A DNA stretch of 64,000 bases, from contig CM082576.2 of NCBI GenBank assembly GCA_040954595.2, positions 17,298,001-17,362,000 of the forward strand. The letters run 5' to 3'. Position 1 is the stretch's first letter. Each line of letters opens with the position of its first letter. This document shows, piece after piece, positions 60,361-64,000 of the stretch. A program made the position numbers and the translations under genes. The notes beneath the pieces are model-generated. The model searched no databases and was not told where the DNA came from. It saw only the letters and a program-made list of their open reading frames with translations. Source of the stretch: Balanoglossus misakiensis (lineage: Eukaryota > Hemichordata).

Positions 60361-60573
60361 TTAGGTTTTAAAGGCAATAGATCGTCTCACGCGCATGCGT
60401 ATAGCCAGCAAATGTTCAGCAAATTTTCCGTTCGATGCATTCAAATAGTGGACTGCCTTCGCTTCCTTCCATATTTCATGTGCACCGTATAAGTAGATTA
60501 TGGTGTTGTCCCTCCTTTTCACCCAAGCTGGTGTCTTTTCACGATCTCCGACACAGGTTATGGTCGCCGCCAT
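60361..60573 (-). CDS. candidate 70-residue protein or first exon
   Basis: ATG in an ideal context (aagATGGCGGCG) opens a 70-codon frame starting MAATITCVGDREKTPAWVK. Composition is basic. The CAAGATGGCGGC motif is typical of housekeeping first exons. No family recognised. An internal GTGAAA after TPAW could be a donor. Lies 229 bp beyond the stop of the BRICHOS-like gene on the same strand. Confidence 0.35.
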   Translation of the reverse strand: MAATITCVGDREKTPAWVKRRDNTIIYLYGAHEIWKEAKAVHYLNASNGKFAEHLLAIRMRVRRSIAFKT

Positions 60574-60680
60574 CTTGTCTGTTGTTAGGACAGAGCACTG
60601 CCTTATGGGATTGACTGTTCACTAAACGTCTGTAACCAGCGGCTACAGTTGGAACATGCGTGTGAGACGAGCCAGGCGCT

Positions 60681-60686
60681 TTTATT
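60681..60686 (-). promoter_or_regulatory. polyadenylation signal AATAAA for the BRICHOS-like gene
   Basis: Minus-strand AATAAA 116 bp after the stop codon at 60802. Confidence 0.5.
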
Positions 60687-60801
60687 GCCAAAAAAACTTC
60701 CAGAAATTACTTGTCCATACAAGTTCTTTTGCGTAATTTACCCATCTTTCCTCGGACTTGAGGATCATGACCCTTTGTATCAAGAAATACAGTCAAAATG
60801 T

Positions 60802-62422
60802 TTACGCACCATCCCTTGACAGACCAGCTATTCCTTTCTGCAAATCGCATGGAGCTCCATCACATGTCGTTTCCTCTTCAGTGGTGACAGTCCAGTACGT
60901 TGTCTTGTCTGCGCAATGCTTGGCAATCACGGTAGACACAGATGCTACATCTTCAATGGGGTCTCCCTCAATTGCCGTCTTCTGCATGTCAACAATGTCG
61001 ATGTCATCTTGCGCTTTCACCTGCGACCAAAATGAACATTTCCGTATGTATATGTAGTCATATCTAGCAGCGACTACAGATAACTGTACACGGTGGGATG
61101 ACAATGGCGCTTGAAATATTTTATATGGATCTTAAAGGTCCATTATCTTTAACTGTTTATTTTTATTGTCAACCATAGTTTCTTCTGGGGCAGGGTTAAA
61201 GGCGCAGTGCTTATATTTTCAACATAGCCCCTGTGTGCACAACAAACATGATTGTTACAATAATTGTCCGGACTCAAAAATACCAATGATCGGTACACAT
61301 ACACACGACTTGTTCTCAAGCAGAATCATCGGTGTGTTAGGATAATAAAGGGAACAGGACAAGAAAATGTAGCCTGCACAGAAGTTACAGATAATGGCCC
61401 TTTAAACTTTAGATATTATTACGAATTCGCTAAATGTAGAACATACCCCTTGTGATTCCAGGTCCTCTTTAAGATCCACTGGACTGACTTCTGTGTTAGC
61501 ATCGTATGTAGACAGGTAACAAATGGACTTTTGCTCATCGACAAAAGCGTCCAATTTCTGTTGACAAAAAGAGCAGATTGAAAGTTTTCCTTGGTCAGTA
61601 CAATATTTTGTTGGAACCGACGACCACGGTAATACTAAAAATATAAATTTAAATAAACTTTTCGGCAAAACAGATTGATGTGTAGATAATTTGTCTGATG
61701 AACATTGTCTAACTGCGAAGAGACGTTTCTCACTGTCTATTTGATTCACATTCCCCCATATATGTTGTGGGAGTGAAATGGTTGCGCTAAATAAACTAAG
61801 CTCTGGTTGCTTTCGAGTTTATCACGCACATGTACTGACCTTATTGACATCGCGTACAGTGTACGCTGCATCCAGTCCAACATTTGGCTCAGACCCATCT
61901 TCTGCCACCGAGAAACCGGTCTTATAGATCTCTTCTCCCTTTTGCACGTTGACTTCGACCAATCCGTCATAGATCTCGTCACCATGCTTGATCTTGACAG
62001 AGTATTTCTGCGGGATACAACAAGATGGTTCTTTCATCGGTTTTCCGTCCATTCGACAACGTGCATGGTATGAATTTTCAATAGTCGTTGTTCAAAGCGT
62101 CGCACACAAATGACAGAAACCACGAAATGGTTGGGCCCCATGAGAACTTGAGAGACTGGGAAAAACATCTGAACGGCATCTACTTTTATGTGGTATTTTT
62201 TACTACAAAGCCCATCGTGACTAGCAATTGACGAATGAGAACACAGTCTGCGGATGACTTGGGTTACAATGTGAAATGAACCTTTAATGTAGTACTGATT
62301 CAACCATTTATCGTTTGACCAATGTACCTCTGGTTATTAAGAACAAGAACTTTCGTAGACTATACCTGGGCATGGCCGAGTGAGGCAAGCGACAGCAATA
62401 CCAAAATGAGTCGAAAATCCAT
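60802..62422 (-). CDS. secreted BRICHOS-domain, gastrokine-like protein
   Basis: Four exons, all phase 0: 62422-62366, 62007-61840, 61557-61447 and 61020-60802, giving 184 residues (vertebrate gastrokines are about the same). Exon 1 is a signal peptide (MDFRLILVLLSLASLGHAQ). The BRICHOS pattern follows: an N-terminal beta region, the conserved Asp around GLDAAYTVRD, a KLDAFVDEQKSICYLS strand with the first Cys, a linker, and IAKHCADKTTYW with the pairing Cys. The tail has one more Cys pair (TTCDGAPCDL). BRICHOS domains act as chaperones for aggregation-prone segments in the secretory pathway; here no transmembrane segment is seen, so secretion is inferred. A GTGCGT near the stop leaves a small chance of another exon. 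Confidence 0.7.
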
Positions 62423-63412
62423 ACTGATGAGAAGCCTCGAGCAAAATCGGAATCTGGAAATATGAAAAACAAATCGTAAAATGTGGGACATGTCTTTAGC
62501 CATTGTGGCGCTTATTTTTTGGTTTGATTCTAAAAGAATATTTGATTTTCACTGGAATTCGTTTTCGCTGAAAACACTAGAAACATTTTTGAATATGGCT
62601 GAGAATTTATTTTCACTATTTCTTGTCAAAGAATAAGAAATAAGAATTTTTACTGGGATTTTATTTTAGCGGAAAAAATGAGTCCAGCGAAAAAAAGTGA
62701 AAATAAAGTCCTAGTGAAATTTAAGTAATCTACGTAACAGTATATACGGTCACGTGTCAGACGAGAGCGTTTTCCAAATCTTAGCACAATTTAACCCCAG
62801 ACTATACCGCACGCGTCCTACTAATCGATTTCAAAGCGACGGCGTTGGCAAATTTTGCAGAGGTCTGAAACCTGTGACTCATACTTGTAAATATGGAGGC
62901 ATATACAATTTGGAAGAACCTACGACAGCGTGAACACTGTAAGTAATAAGGGAGCCATGCATAGACGCGTTGCCACTTACCTCGATGTCTGTGTATTCAG
63001 TTCCGGCACACCGAACGATTTGCGGGAGAATGGTGCTGAAACGTTACGAATGTACCAGTTATATACTTTTTTGCGATGCCCAAAAGCGACTCAAATTGCT
63101 AGCTGAAAGTGGACATTTCATCAAAATTTATTATTGGCTTATGGTGTTCACCCCCGATGGGGTCCGCCTTTCCCATAGCAGGCGATATTGATAAACGTCC
63201 ATGTTACATACTTCGTAGGGTTGAATTATGTGAAATATATTTGCATTTCGCCCTACTGCTACGAAAAACAATCTTTGGGGCTATAAGCAAATGTTACGGG
63301 GTAAGTTATGTATTTGCAAGTCAATAGCTTATTCGTCCGGAAAATAAAAAAGAAATGTTCCTACGCTTTCCTTAAGTTAACAGACGAACAGCTTTTATAT
63401 TGGAAAGACCAT
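62423..63412. other. upstream of the BRICHOS-like gene
   Basis: Contains TTTCGC/GCGAAA-rich repeat DNA at 62510-62715, like that at 16335. A plus-strand ATG at 62893 opens a 16-codon stretch ending at a GTAAGT donor; too short to call a gene. Confidence 0.4.
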
Positions 63413-63416
63413 TTAA

Positions 63417-63763
63417 AGGGACAAAGTCTCTCTCCAGCTGCCCCTTTTCCATTAATTATGTTTGATACAAGACACCATTTATGTTAATGTAAATGTGGAT
63501 ATATAGTGAATCAATGATCAACCACACAAAACTTCCATCCCACTTGTATGATATGAGAGTAAAAACTCACTCAAAATGAATAAATGGTAAAGAACGATTA
63601 TTCATTTTGGCGATTTTTTTCACTCTCCTGTCTATAAGAGGGATGGAAGTTGCGTGTGGTTGAATGTTCATTCACTATATATCCACATGTAGAATAACAA
63701 ACGGTGTCTTGTATCAAATATAATTAATGGAAAAAAGGGCAGCGAGAGAGAGACTTTGTCCCT
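63417..63763. mobile_element. TTAA MITE, copy 3
   Basis: Ends AGGGACAAAGTCTCTCTC and GAGAGAGACTTTGTCCCT, TTAA at 63413-63416 and 63764-63767, arms nearly full length around a TTCATTTTGGCGA palindrome. Confidence 0.9.
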
Positions 63764-64000
63764 TTAATTGAAAACTTTTACAACAACCAGCCTGATCGAA
63801 GACGTATGGTAGCAGTTTACTGCAAGTACTTTAGCTCGGGGTTTTGCCTGGTATTGTGTGTTGACACCAAAACCATCTCACCAAATATTGAGATATTTTA
63901 ATTTAAGCAGTTTAGGAGCAAAATTGGAATTCGGAAGGCGAATCGGCAGGGAAATGAAAGTCTGATATCCCCACGCAGAAAAAAAGTCCCCGGGCGCCCG

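Noticed and set aside
62893-62945. Possible first exon of a plus-strand gene (ATG to a GTAAGT donor)
   Set aside because: Only 16 codons and no downstream exon found before the window ends.
1-64000. tRNA genes
   Set aside because: I scanned by eye for B-box (GGTTCGAATCC-like) and cloverleaf patterns on both strands and found none convincing; a covariance-model search would settle it.

Overview
The window is metazoan nuclear DNA. It has large multi-exon genes with GT-AG introns, many microsatellites and dense transposable elements. The animal orthologues seen (15-PGDH-type HPGD, FBXO22, RRP15, a BRICHOS/gastrokine-like secreted protein) and the 5S rRNA sequence fit an invertebrate deuterostome (hemichordate, echinoderm or cephalochordate). 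I cannot name the species from sequence alone. All exon models below were built by hand from reading frame, splice sites and phase.

Layout. 82-19414 (minus): a 15-hydroxyprostaglandin-dehydrogenase-like gene; six exons are visible and the 3' end lies outside the window. Its introns hold a recent Ty3/gypsy element (1238-7608), a head-to-tail array of three Helentron/HINE-like repeats (8949-13027) and a 409-bp TIR element (14567-14975). 21556-28085 (minus): complete FBXO22, five exons. 29540-30418 (plus): 3' remnant of a LINE. 31338-36787 (minus): a nine-exon gene for an unrecognised TPR-like helical protein. 37916-40666: two tandem 5S rDNA units enclosed by 85-bp inverted repeats. 40682-42195: a cluster of foldback elements, one carrying telomere-type repeats. 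40952-56766 (plus): RRP15, five exons, whose 10.4-kb third intron is packed with DNA-transposon remnants, all on the opposite strand (two pogo/Tigger-like, a RecQ-helicase-bearing TIR element, P-like, hAT-like). 60802-62422 (minus): a four-exon secreted BRICHOS-like gene. The remainder is intergenic DNA with short repeats.

Most notable structures. (1) A transposon family with TAGCCCGGAG termini and exact 9-bp target duplications, three copies in this window; one carries a truncated RecQ-like helicase. (2) 5S rDNA units inside an inverted-repeat-bounded segment. (3) A hAT-like MITE with an 8-bp target duplication whose interior is inverted telomere-type repeats. (4) A gypsy element with a MYND-type finger and a canonical -1 frameshift heptamer between its gag remnant and pol. 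The host genes look like unrelated housekeeping or secreted-protein genes; I see no operon-like or pathway grouping among them.
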